Below, one piece after another: positions 1 to 8,030 of a DNA stretch of 11,504 nt. The DNA lies in NCBI RefSeq assembly GCF_000003605.2, contig NW_003142801.1, forward strand, positions 83,504 to 95,007. The letters run 5' to 3'. Each line of letters begins with the position of its first letter. Position 1 is the stretch's first letter. The notes beneath the pieces were generated by a model. It ran no database searches. It had not been told where the DNA came from and saw nothing but the letters and a program-made list of their open reading frames with translations. The position numbers and the translations under genes were made by a program. This DNA is from Saccoglossus kowalevskii (Eukaryota; Hemichordata; Enteropneusta; Harrimaniidae).

Positions 1-33
1 GCCCAACCCTCCAACCCCCGCGTACATCCTTAC

Positions 34-267
34 CTGTTGTTTTGCGGTCGGTGCTTTGAGTAATAACCTGGCATACATTTGAATACATTGCGTCATATCT
101 TCATCCGTGTATTCATTAAGAGAAGATGACCCCTCGTCACAACATTCAGAATCCCAAATTCGTTGCGCTAGACGCAAGGCTGCTGCAGCTCGTAACGATG
201 GTGGGAAACTAAGAATACCCGTAGTACAAAGACTTAAATCCATCAAATATCTCCCTAAATGGGCCAC
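34..267 (-). CDS. Cyclin exon 7 (C-terminal cyclin fold); gene continues past position 1
   Basis: 78 codons. The acceptor is TTTACTATAG and the donor is CAACAG|GTAAGG at 33-32. It reads VAHLGRYLMDLSL, then SFPPSLRAAAALRLAQ, matching the A/B cyclin pattern YLxELSL...YPPSxxAAAAxxLA. The later part (WDSECCDEGSS onward, then MTQCIQMYARLLLKAP) fits the last helices. At least one more exon is needed for the stop codon. Confidence 0.9.
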
Positions 268-3200
268 CTATAGTAAATAAAACAAAAATTCGCTGAGAAT
301 ACAAGAATAACTGAGCATTTTGAGGATGTACTCAAAAGAAATCCACGGTAAGAATTGCATTTCATATATTAAACAATCATCGTCCCTACAAGAACAGTTC
401 ACTATAGTGTTACCCCACCCAAACCTTAAGAATTTAGACGATTACCACAAGAAACGAGACAAAACTAAAGGTAATCTGAAATTGCCATTTCTGGAAATCG
501 AGCCACTCCCACCCCTCAACATTCGGTCGGTGTCCTCACACTTTTAATTAGATTCGTGAACACTGAAATGAAGCACATTGTATACACATGGCCGTCTGAC
601 GGTCTTCTGAAAGTATCTTCTCTTACCCTCGTGTCTTCTGAGCATGATAGCATATCAAAGAAAGTGGTTGATGTGGGAAGAGAAAGACCAAATCTGATTT
701 TTCTGAGCACGATGATTTCCATACGCAAGACCATGTTCTTGGAGTACGTGTGATCGGTAAGGTAACAGAGAACTGCGATCTACAAAGGAACATTCATAAC
801 AAACAGTAGGTCATATCAACCAAACAATAGAAATCTAATACAAATAGTATTAAGTTAAAACGTCAGTGGCAGCTATGAGTCATTCTCGTATCAAACTCGA
901 AATTAAAGTTTAAACTATTTGAGGAAATTCCTTGCATATGCAGGAGATTGAAACTAAACTCGAGTACCAGGTGAAAAAATAAAATAAAAATCAACGTTAA
1001 GTCAAATTTACTAAATACCTAGACTGTATAAAAATGTCATCTTGCATACTCATTTAAACAGATATTAGACTTAATTAATGTACCCAACCAGACGTAGTTT
1101 ACCACAAGTCGAAAAGAGAAAATTAAAAAGCCAAGAATACAAAATAAATGGCTGATAATCTACAAGACCAAACAAAGTTACCTGACAGGTGCATTACACA
1201 ACAGTCAAATCAGTAAGATACGTGTTCGAACAGAGCGAGCACATTTTACTTCGCATGTTGCACCCGCAATGGAGTCATAATCAAATGGTTGCTATGACAT
1301 TGGTGCCATCTGAGAACACGTGCAACAACCATTTGAATATTCAGGCAAGTTTTTTTAAATGCCTGTATATGTACTACAAGCTCGGACATAGCGATCAGTT
1401 CGGCAATGTATACCCCACAGAGAGAGTGATATTGCTGTAAAGGTGGGGAAATTTATGATAGTAAAATTTGAAAAAATCTTCCTAAAGTCAGCTGGAAAGC
1501 TAGTCAAATTCAAATTGGAATATATTCACTGTTGATGAAAAGTCCAGTGAAAATATCTGAATGTAAAATTAAAGGATCTTGCGTCTCTTTACTGTAACTA
1601 CTGTTGAAATTCAGCTTAATAAGTATAAAAGAATAAATCTATCAGTAAAGAAGCACAATTTGTTTTCATTTCAATGTCGATAGCTGACAAATGTATTTTC
1701 CCAACTCGACAAAGATGTTAAATTCTAGCACAGATGATAGGCGTAACCTTCAGTGTAGACACGTTTTGCATCAGTCTTGTTGTGGTAGAATTGTATCAAT
1801 CACTATCCCATGCAAAGCAGATGATCGAGATTCCACATTTGAAAACTTCATATTTAAATTGTATTAACAAATTGCCCCAATCGTATGCGTGGTATCGAAA
1901 TTACGTCATGTACGAAAATACTTAGCGATTCTATACAATTCAATAACATTTGATGCACTGTATAGATTTTATGGGGGGAGGTCACGCATAGGAAACAATT
2001 TTGAAATCTATTTTCACATTACAAAAAACAGACCGATAACATTTTGGATATATAAAAAATGGATTTATAAAAACCTTGGAATTTTGGATATATAAAAAAT
2101 GGATTTATAAAAACCTTGGAATTTTGGATATATAAAAAATGTAAATTGCAAACTTTGCTTGTCCGATTTAAAATTTGACAATTTAGCGAGAAATGAACGA
2201 GTTCAAGTCGATTTAACATTTATATAGCAAGATCAGTTCTCGAAATAAATTTGTTCAAAGGACAATTTGTTTTCCTCATTGCAAACTAGGTATAGGCCAC
2301 TTTCTAAGAAGCAGCGAGACTGGGGTGCATGGCGTAAAATACAAATGCGTCAGTTTGCCGAGAGTCGATAGAAGAGAATGATGTAAATTGGTGTACTCCG
2401 ACACCGTCATTTAACCCTAATCCTCTCAGCCTCGTGTACTTGTACATTGATTAATTGAAGTCGCATCTATGTTACGACACGCTTTTTATAGGATTACCAT
2501 CTCAAACTAGCAAATTTAAGCGCCGATACAACCCCGGGGGAACAAGCAGGCGAGTATATTAATTAACAATATGCAAACTCGTGTTTTAGCAACACCAGTA
2601 AAAGGTTATCCTGTACAAACATTGTACACGAAGATTTTACAGTTGACTATACTTGCCTCTGGTGGGTACCTTTCCTCTAACTTGGAAGCGATGAGTAAAC
2701 AAGTTATCCCAACTAACTGCAACTTATCAAGAGTAGTCTTCGAAACTGATATAAACTTGTCAATCAAATTCATCGCCAAAAACAATGTCTGGTCCAGTAG
2801 TTCCAAGTGACACTGAAATTAATTTGGATATGATTTCGTGCATTGATTACGAGCATGTTCCGTCCTTACAACGAAGACGCGCGGGTAGTCGTGCATTGAT
2901 TACGAACATGTTGCGTCATTACAACGAAGACGCGTGGGTAGTCGTGCATTGATTACGAACATGTTCCGTCATTACAACGAAGACGCGTGGGCAGTCGCGT
3001 TGTGTAGTCACCGAAAGCGCTGTCCCAGCACAAACCTGTGTCATATGTTCGCTGGTTCCCGGCGTTTTTTGCGAATGGCAGGTAGGACGCAGGTAACTAG
3101 TAATCGCCATATTGTTCCATTTGGGCCGGTTTTCCGGCCGGAAGGAACGCGACTGGGTGACGTAATTTGAAAACATTCCAAGTTGCGTTTTGCGTAAACG

Positions 3201-6200
3201 TGTCTGTAATGCTACAATAAAGCCATGCTCATACATACTGCCTGCTTAGATTTACAGATTTGATATGTTCTGTGCTAATTTATAACAAAAGAAACAATTC
3301 TTTTTATTCGCCCAACTTTCGAAAGCAAAAGGAAACCCCTGAACGGCCACGAGCGTAAGCGCTGACGTCAGGTAACTAAGGGAAATGGAACAAGCAACGA
3401 GAAAGTGATGTACCAATCAGAATGCCGGAACCGTTGCTAGTTACCGGCCTCTTGTGGCTTGGTACGCCATGACACTTGAGGCGGGAACCAGCCAATGTCA
3501 TATGACAATATAATTAGACATAGTCTTTACCTTGCCGTTTATTCGGTGTTATTTGCTTACTTTACTTCCTATGTCGACAGCAACTATGAGTTTAAAAATA
3601 ATGTCATATGACGCCTTACTAGCCGATTTTGGCTAAAATTCCGCTCCGCCGCCTCTTTACAACAGTATTCATACGCGGAACTTGATATTGCTTTTAACAA
3701 TTTGGGTTGCCTTTGAATCACATATTTTAGTGAAATATTGTTTATAGAGTGAAAATATTATTGAAAATAGAACGTCCTTGAGCGCAATAAAATCACGCGT
3801 AGAACTCCGTCCGAACCAGACTCTAGCAGCGTAAACTTATTGCAATTTGCGCAATTTGGGCCCAGTTTGTTCTTACAAGTTTTCTAAGTTTCATTTATCA
3901 TTATTTAGTAAACAGGTCTCTGGAACGATTAAATATATCCGTAAAATACGTGCCAATCGACGATTGACTTCGAAACGTTCGAAATTTCGAACAAACTCCC
4001 GGCACACCTTGCGCGATATGCGTCAGATCGGTGAAGAAGACGCCGAACTGCAGCGTCAATGGGGTAGTCGAGCATTGATTACGAACATGTTCCGTCATTA
4101 CAACGAAGACGCGTGGGTAGTCGAGCATTGATTACGAGTATGTTCCGTCATTACAACGAAGACGCGTGGGTAGTCGTGCATTGATTATGAGTGTGTTCCG
4201 TCATTACAACGAAGACGCGTGGGTCGTCGTGCATTGATTACGAGTATGTTCCGTCATTCCAACGAAGACGCGCGATTAGTCGTGAATTGATTACGAGTGC
4301 ATTGTCTATATTTGCTTAAAGCTGCAATATGATCGAAAGATTTGACACTACATATTGTATTTATGACCAAATGATTTATCGTTAACTAAATAGGATACTG
4401 CTTTGAACAACGTTCTACGTTTGTGATTAATCATAATTATATTGATCCACTTGCATTATTACATGTTCTCGATCATTGCGTAACGTCCAATACCTTAGTC
4501 AACTTGTCAGACACACAGTAACTAATTACCCACAATTATGAACGACGCGCCACTAAGATCCAAACTTTTCCTGAAGCGATAACTATCCCATGAATAAAAC
4601 GTCACGCGTAATTTGGTTAATCCAAATGTATAAAAGATGATCATTCAAGTTTTGAATTGCACGTGATGTAAAGGTGGGAAACTTGTTTTAACGCAAACTG
4701 TAGCATTACTAGTTATTGTGGGTATCATAATCATCGATCAACATGTTTACATTTGTAATGGGAAAATTAAAGTGCAACCTCTACTGCGATAATATGATGA
4801 AGTACAGTTACTTAGAAATTACTCAAATTATAGCCAACAAAATAAAAATGAAACAAATCGTCACAACGTTAATTCCGAAAACTTGTTTTACTGGCCTTAT
4901 CACAAATGCAGACCACAATTTAAATACGTTGACGAGTCTTAAACCGTACATTACCTGGACTTTAACCAACCAATCCATTAGTATTGCCCTCGAGTAGCTG
5001 TTAATTGGATTACCGTCACCTTCCAAGAAATTAATCGGTTGGCAAGTTACAATTTCCATCGTCTGGAAATAAATGTGAAGAAATAAACATCAAAGCTAGT
5101 AAATTGATTATGCCATAACGCAAAGACGTGCGCCTCGCATGAATGGAGCGTCTACTCACCTGTAAATAATGATAAATTTCGTCCGAGTAGTCGTCACAGG
5201 GCGTACTAGTTACATTAAGTGGTTTTGTCGACGATGACCAGGAGGATGAGGAAAAAGAGGACGACCTGTTAGATAATTCATGATCCATCCTCTCGTCTGA
5301 AGATTTTACGTCAACGTCCATCGTGGAGGAGTCGCCTGAAATTAGAAATAATGGTCTTTCAAGTTATCGAGCCGTTTTGTTAGCTGGTACTGACTAAAGT
5401 CATCGTCGGTCTGGCGCCAGAAGCATGGGCATTTAGAAGCACTGGTTTAAACAAATTTCAGCTCTTTCAGTTCAGGGTCCGCTATATACATAACCGAAAT
5501 TGATATCCTCAAAAAGGGAAACCTTACCATCTCGATTGTGTAACGATATCTTCGAATGTTTTTTTAACAGCTTCAGTGTCGCCTTTATCCCGGCCTTCTT
5601 CGGACGAGAGGATTTGCTAGTTTTATCAATATGTTCCTTGCCTGGATGCTGCTTAGTAACCATCTTAGACGTGGATTTGTCAACCCAACATTCACTGCTG
5701 TTTTTTGAAAGCTAAAAAATATACAACATAATGTGAAAGTGTCACTGTTATCCTGTAATTTCGATTAACAATCAAATAGCTTATATATAACGTCACGATG
5801 TCTGCATGAAATGCCGCAAACACTTGTCTGGAGACATAACCAAATCGAAACATTTTCTAATGCGTGGAAATTAAGTGATCGTGATTTACTCATTTTTCCC
5901 CAATTATGCAAACAACCAGTCTGATTTTGTATGTGCGAGTCGAATGCCTATAACATACGAATTGGGCGTACATCCAACTCCCGATTCTGACCATAACTTG
6001 TTTCCAGGCACTTTTGGGGAAGATCAAGCTATACTTGTCAAGTGAAACAACGTTTAGAAAACTATACACAATTTTGTATAAGCAGGACAGTAATGGAATA
6101 TATATGGAGTATATTTATTACAAGGTAAAAATAAAGTTCGGCCTGCAGCACCACGACTACATTTCACACAGTCCGGGTCCAGCTGAGCGAAACCAGGACG

Positions 6201-6395
6201 GGCAGATCAGAATAAATATTTCTAAGGGCGCATGTAGCAATGCAAAACACTCACGTTGAAACGTGCCCATTTCTCCAGGTTGTCCGTACCAGTTGGAGGA
6301 ATGTTTTCGGCACCGTTGACAGGTGCAATCTTCCGGTTTTTGGGTCTTGTAGACGTTTTACCCACTGGCATAGTTTGGCAGCGGAGGCGCATCAT
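34..6395 (-). CDS. Mitotic-type (A/B-like) cyclin, seven exons, 3' end outside the window
   Basis: Seven exons join in one open frame of 384 codons. Cyclins bind and activate cyclin-dependent kinases. Residues 1-160 form a basic, Ser-rich tail. The first cyclin fold starts near EIYHYLQ (161-167), followed by RAILMDWLVKV (192-202), KLQLVG (233-238) and SKLEERYPPE (246-255). The second half begins with TYSKNMVLRME (266-276) and includes RYLMDLSL (312-319) and AAAALRLAQ (333-341). The two CDK-contacting residues known from cyclin A, Lys in SKxEE and Glu in RME, are present as K247 and E276, with the cyclin A spacing of 29. The hydrophobic patch differs: MRAIL reads SRAIL and WLVEV reads WLVKV. 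No KEN box is seen; RFNL (45-48) is a minimal RxxL. The family is certain. The subtype is not: from remembered features cyclin P (CNTD2) seems closer than A, B or B3. Five of the six introns are phase 0. Confidence 0.9.
268..626 (-). other. Cyclin intron 6 (359 bp)
   Basis: A GT-AG intron between exons 6 and 7. I see no further gene, repeat or RNA in it. The short plus-strand frame at 320-547 has no recognisable domain. Confidence 0.85.
627..779 (-). CDS. Cyclin exon 6 (end of first fold, start of second)
   Basis: 51 codons, phase 0 at both ends. The acceptor is TTCCTTTGTAG and the donor is ACGAGG|GTAAGAG. It begins IAVLCYLTDHTYSKNMVLRME, which continues the YPPE of exon 5 exactly as in A/B cyclins, where YPPE-x-x-F-x-Y-x-T-D precedes TYS-K. 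E276 of RME is the conserved CDK-contact glutamate. It then reads LRKIRFGLSLPTSTTFFDML, the linker into the second cyclin fold. Confidence 0.92.
2041..2140. repeat. 40-bp tandem repeat, 2.5 copies
   Basis: Copies at 2041-2080 and 2081-2120 and a half copy at 2121-2140 appear identical. The unit is AT-rich, with ATTTTGGATATATAAAAAAT as its first half. It lies in cyclin intron 5. The perfect copies suggest a recent local duplication. Confidence 0.95.
2655..2656 (-). other. Non-canonical GC splice donor of cyclin intron 5
   Basis: Exon 5 ends CCAGAG and the intron begins GCAAGT, the known consensus context of GC-AG introns. A GT donor 10-11 bases earlier in the transcript (GAAAG|GTACCC) would remove the YPPE motif. 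The GC donor keeps that motif and joins the next exon in frame with family-like sequence. Confidence 0.85.
2657..2812 (-). CDS. Cyclin exon 5 (core of the cyclin box)
   Basis: 52 codons, phase 0 at both ends. It starts CHLELLDQTLFL, which aligns without a gap to exon 4: 13 residues separate the V of WLVKV from the end of TLFL, as in cyclin A. It contains LAMNLIDKF, KLQLVGITCLLIASKLEE and YPPE, and K247 is the conserved CDK-contact lysine. The acceptor is AATTTCAG. The donor is GAG|GCAAGT, a GC-type donor with otherwise ideal consensus. Confidence 0.93.
2835..2993. repeat. 53-bp minisatellite, left block (3 copies)
   Basis: Units start at 2835, 2888 and 2941. Each contains GCATTGATTACGA, then a variable ACATG/GCATG, then CATTACAACGAAGACGCG with a few substitutions. 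The third copy ends in GGGCAGTCG and then the repeat stops. The same unit, in the same orientation, resumes at about 4062. The block starts 22 bases from cyclin exon 5. Because 53 is not a multiple of 3, the short frames through it are not protein repeats. Confidence 0.95.
3040..3506. repeat. Decayed long inverted repeat
   Basis: Five short anchors recur in inverted order. GTCATATG (3040-3047) pairs with 3497-3506, GCTGGTTCCCG (3051-3061) with 3482-3492, and GGTAACTAG (3092-3100) with 3437-3445. TTGTTCCATTT (3112-3122) pairs with 3383-3393, and TGACGT (3158-3163) with 3365-3370. Spacing between anchors differs between the arms, so if this was once a fold-back structure it has gained indels. 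The centre lies near 3270. Confidence 0.5.
3124..3139. repeat. Perfect 6-bp stem hairpin with TTTT loop
   Basis: GGCCGG TTTT CCGGCC. GC-rich and prominent against the AT-rich surroundings. It lies inside the left arm of the inverted repeat. Confidence 0.7.
3977..3992. repeat. 16-bp perfect palindrome
   Basis: GTTCGAAATTTCGAAC is its own reverse complement. It lies about 75 bases before the right block of the 53-bp array. No function is apparent. Confidence 0.7.
4067..4299. repeat. 53-bp minisatellite, right block (4 copies plus a partial fifth)
   Basis: Units start at 4067, 4120, 4173 and 4226, and a partial one at 4279. The first copy reads ACGAACATG, as left copies 2 and 3 do. Copies 2 and 4 read ACGAGTATG and copy 3 reads ATGAGTGTG. 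The block therefore looks like the continuation of the left one. Confidence 0.95.
4955..5062 (-). CDS. Cyclin exon 4 (RAILMDWLVKVQ)
   Basis: 36 codons, phase 0 at both ends. The acceptor is TTTATTTCCAG and the donor is GTCCAG|GTAATG. It carries RAILMDWLVKV, the signature of cyclin box helix 1. The Met of the family's MRAIL is Ser here, and the Glu of WLVEV is Lys. Both positions belong to the patch that docks RxL substrates in cyclin A, so docking may differ. Confidence 0.93.
5160..5335 (-). CDS. Cyclin exon 3 (Ser-rich linker and start of the cyclin fold)
   Basis: Two bases plus 58 codons. The acceptor is CTAATTTCAG and the donor is TTACAG|GTGAGT. It encodes an acidic, Ser-rich stretch (residues 110-147, with a run of serines around SSSFSSSSWSSS), then DDYSDEIYHYLQ. 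That last segment matches the helix that precedes the cyclin box in A and B cyclins. The intron that follows is only 97 bp. Confidence 0.88.
5528..5711 (-). CDS. Cyclin exon 2 (basic N-terminal tail)
   Basis: 61 codons plus one base. The acceptor is a T-run followed by AG at 5713-5712, and the donor is ATG|GTAAGGT. The peptide is Lys/Ser-rich (SKSSRPKKAGIKATLKLLKK) and could carry a nuclear localisation signal. The phase 1 donor base G joins the GC that opens exon 3 to make a Gly codon. If exon 1 is wrong, translation could begin at the internal ATG at 5663. Confidence 0.75.
5712..6254 (-). other. Cyclin intron 1 (543 bp)
   Basis: GTGAGT at 6254 down to a T-run and AG at 5713-5712. Short open frames here (for example plus strand 6014-6259) show no domain. 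I see no repeats. Confidence 0.6.
6255..6395 (-). CDS. Cyclin exon 1 (candidate first coding exon)
   Basis: 47 codons from tandem ATGs (6395 and 6392) to a donor reading AAC|GTGAGT. The peptide is basic at first (KTSTRPKNRK, 13-22) and ends LEKWARFN. The frame joins exon 2 in phase 0. An in-frame TAG lies just upstream of the ATGs, but it sits in a possible acceptor (ATAATAG|GTTATA), so an upstream exon is not excluded. A third ATG at 6371 (MPVGK) is also possible and fits a TATA-like box better. No homology anchors this exon. It rests on splice signals, frame, and the basic composition usual for cyclin tails. Confidence 0.6.
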
Positions 6396-6403
6396 GGTAA
6401 TTT

Positions 6404-6411
6404 CTTTTATA
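6404..6411 (-). promoter_or_regulatory. TATA-like box near the cyclin 5' end
   Basis: TATAAAAG on the minus strand, starting 16 bases before the first ATG of exon 1. A TATA box normally sets transcription about 30 bases downstream, near 6381. That is past the ATGs at 6395 and 6392 but 10 bases before the ATG at 6371. If the box is used, the protein would start MPVGK. It may equally be chance in AT-rich DNA. Confidence 0.25.
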
Positions 6412-8030
6412 ACCTATTATATAAAACAATTTTAACATCTTTGTTTAACGGCTGATAGGTAATGACGTAGTTTGAATAACCCACTCCCCAGATAAGTTTA
6501 TTTTATTACATGCAATATGACTGGTCCATGGTATTTTCTTTTTTATGGCGCGAGAGGTTAGAATAGTCAGCAAATTTAACGTAAATGAAAAAGAAAATCC
6601 GACGAGTTTGGGAGTTGGTTTGTTAACTAAAAACAGTTTGTGGCCCAAGACAGATTCCCGTGTCATATCGCGATGAACAGCTGATTTGATTTGCGAGACT
6701 TCAAGTAATCATAACAAAAATCGGTCGTCTATGAATCATAGAACCCGCAACGGGAACAATTGAAAATTTCATATCGAAATTAATAATTAAGAAATATTCT
6801 CGTTGGTTTTAGGTTGAGATTGATATGCAGTACGGCTACCTAATAATGGCACACTGCCTCGATGTATGATAAATACAAAGAAAAAGGACTTCAAATAATA
6901 AACTATCAAGGCGGATCCTACGCCAAACCTAGACGTTACGACCACGGGTAGGAATATTTATTTACAAATAAATCTGTGACGCGATAGCAAGTTTTAGTAA
7001 ATAATTATAAATACACCATGCTTGCAATGTGCTAGTCAGTTGACATTTATTGTGGAAGTTTTGTGGCAGAAGTCTGGGATGATGTCGGTTGAACCTTGAG
7101 TTTATTAAACGCATCTCAAAAATATGTCTGATATTTTTAGTAATTAATGTACTACACTATGATTGTTAAACGCTAATACAGTGTTTTTATTTGTAGGTTA
7201 ATGTATTGCGTCAAGGCGTGTCATTATTACCATCCAGGATATTTCTATTTTTTGTCATCATTTCCCGTCCCTTTGTATCACCTAATCAATTCAGATAACT
7301 GATAATCTCGAGAGGGACGTGTACAATTAAATCTGGAGGTTAGAGGGAGGTGGATAATGGGGGATATGAATAGGATACAAAAAAATGTATTCCCACTTTA
7401 CAATACGCATTCCCAACTTGTTCAAAGTTCAAAAGATACAAAAGCCTAAAAAAGTTTGTCAGCATTACTGGTATTTCAAGCTGTATTCTTCAAGGGTGAG
7501 CGCAAACAGATTATCATGAACACCGAGCTTTGATTGTAAAAATAAGACTCACCTCGACAGTAAATTATCAGATTGAGCGAAAAGGTAACACTTCCACGGG
7601 GACTGACAGCCAAATGCAACAGATTTAGCTTTTCTCCTCTTCAAAGTTCGTGGATTCTTCTATGGTAGAGCAGTTTTGATTGAATGGTTGAATTTATCAC
7701 GTCGGCATTCTACCTATCGGATTGTTCGTTACAATTTGAATCCACCTGTTGAACATTGAATGAATCAATTATTCGAGAATGGTGTTTCGTTGATATAAAT
7801 GTGTACACGTGTTTCGGGCTTTGTTTCTATTGTTCATATAATTTACATATAATGTCTTTGCAGGTTGACGACGTTACACTGCATATTCACATTATTTATG
7901 AAACATTTATTTTCACATTTTGAGCATACTCATTCGGTTTTAATTTCACGACTTTGTAAGAAAAATAACCAATTGCATTGTTAATCTACATTTTCACATG
8001 GACCAGTGAATAATAATTAATGTTTTACAA
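6412..8030. other. Intergenic sequence without a recognisable gene
   Basis: AT-rich unique DNA upstream of the cyclin. It contains a perfect 8-bp dyad, ATTTATTT-AC-AAATAAAT (6956-6973). On the minus strand there is a strong donor-like GAG|GTGAGT at 7553/7552, which could end a 5' untranslated exon of the cyclin. No coding frame with a recognisable domain is present. Confidence 0.6.

Larger units (their letters stand above)
780..2656 (-). other. Cyclin intron 5 (1877 bp, GC-AG type)
   Basis: It starts GCAAGTATAG at 2656 and ends TTTGTAG at 780. The only structure I find inside is the 40-bp tandem repeat at 2041-2140. The rest is AT-rich unique sequence, and its short open frames show no domain. 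Confidence 0.85.
2998..4061. mobile_element. Possible non-autonomous insertion inside the 53-bp array
   Basis: About 1.06 kb of non-repeat sequence divides the array. It is flanked by GGGCAGTCG (2989-2997) and GGGTAGTCG (4062-4070), which could be a 9-bp target duplication but could also be ordinary array sequence on both sides. It contains a loose inverted repeat (3040-3506), a GGCCGG-TTTT-CCGGCC hairpin (3124-3139), a TGTCATATGACA palindrome (3496-3507) and a 16-bp palindrome (3977-3992). The ends do not show clear terminal inverted repeats and no transposase is visible. It could also be the core of a larger element with arrays at its ends. Confidence 0.35.
2813..4954 (-). other. Cyclin intron 4 (2142 bp) carrying repeats
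   Basis: A GT-AG intron between exons 4 and 5. It contains two blocks of a 53-bp repeat (2835-2993 and 4067-4299), the 1.07-kb segment between them, and an unremarkable AT-rich stretch from 4300 to 4954 with no recognisable gene. Confidence 0.85.

Noticed and set aside
1220-1232. GTTCGAAC as a Pol III B-box (also near 10414)
   Set aside because: No matching A-box or tRNA cloverleaf around either site.
2571-2810. Plus-strand frame of 79 codons
   Set aside because: It lies opposite cyclin exon 5, whose minus-strand translation is clearly a cyclin box.
2919-3236. Minus-strand frame of 105 codons, and plus-strand 2934-3170
   Set aside because: Both run through the 53-bp repeat into the inverted repeat. 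No domain is seen, and the unit length is not a multiple of three.
2998-4061. Terminal inverted repeats at the ends of the segment that splits the 53-bp array
   Set aside because: The two ends share only a few scattered bases, so no transposon superfamily can be assigned.
6445-6666. Minus-strand frame upstream of the cyclin
   Set aside because: No domain, no splice sites that join exon 1 in frame, and composition typical of random AT-rich frames.
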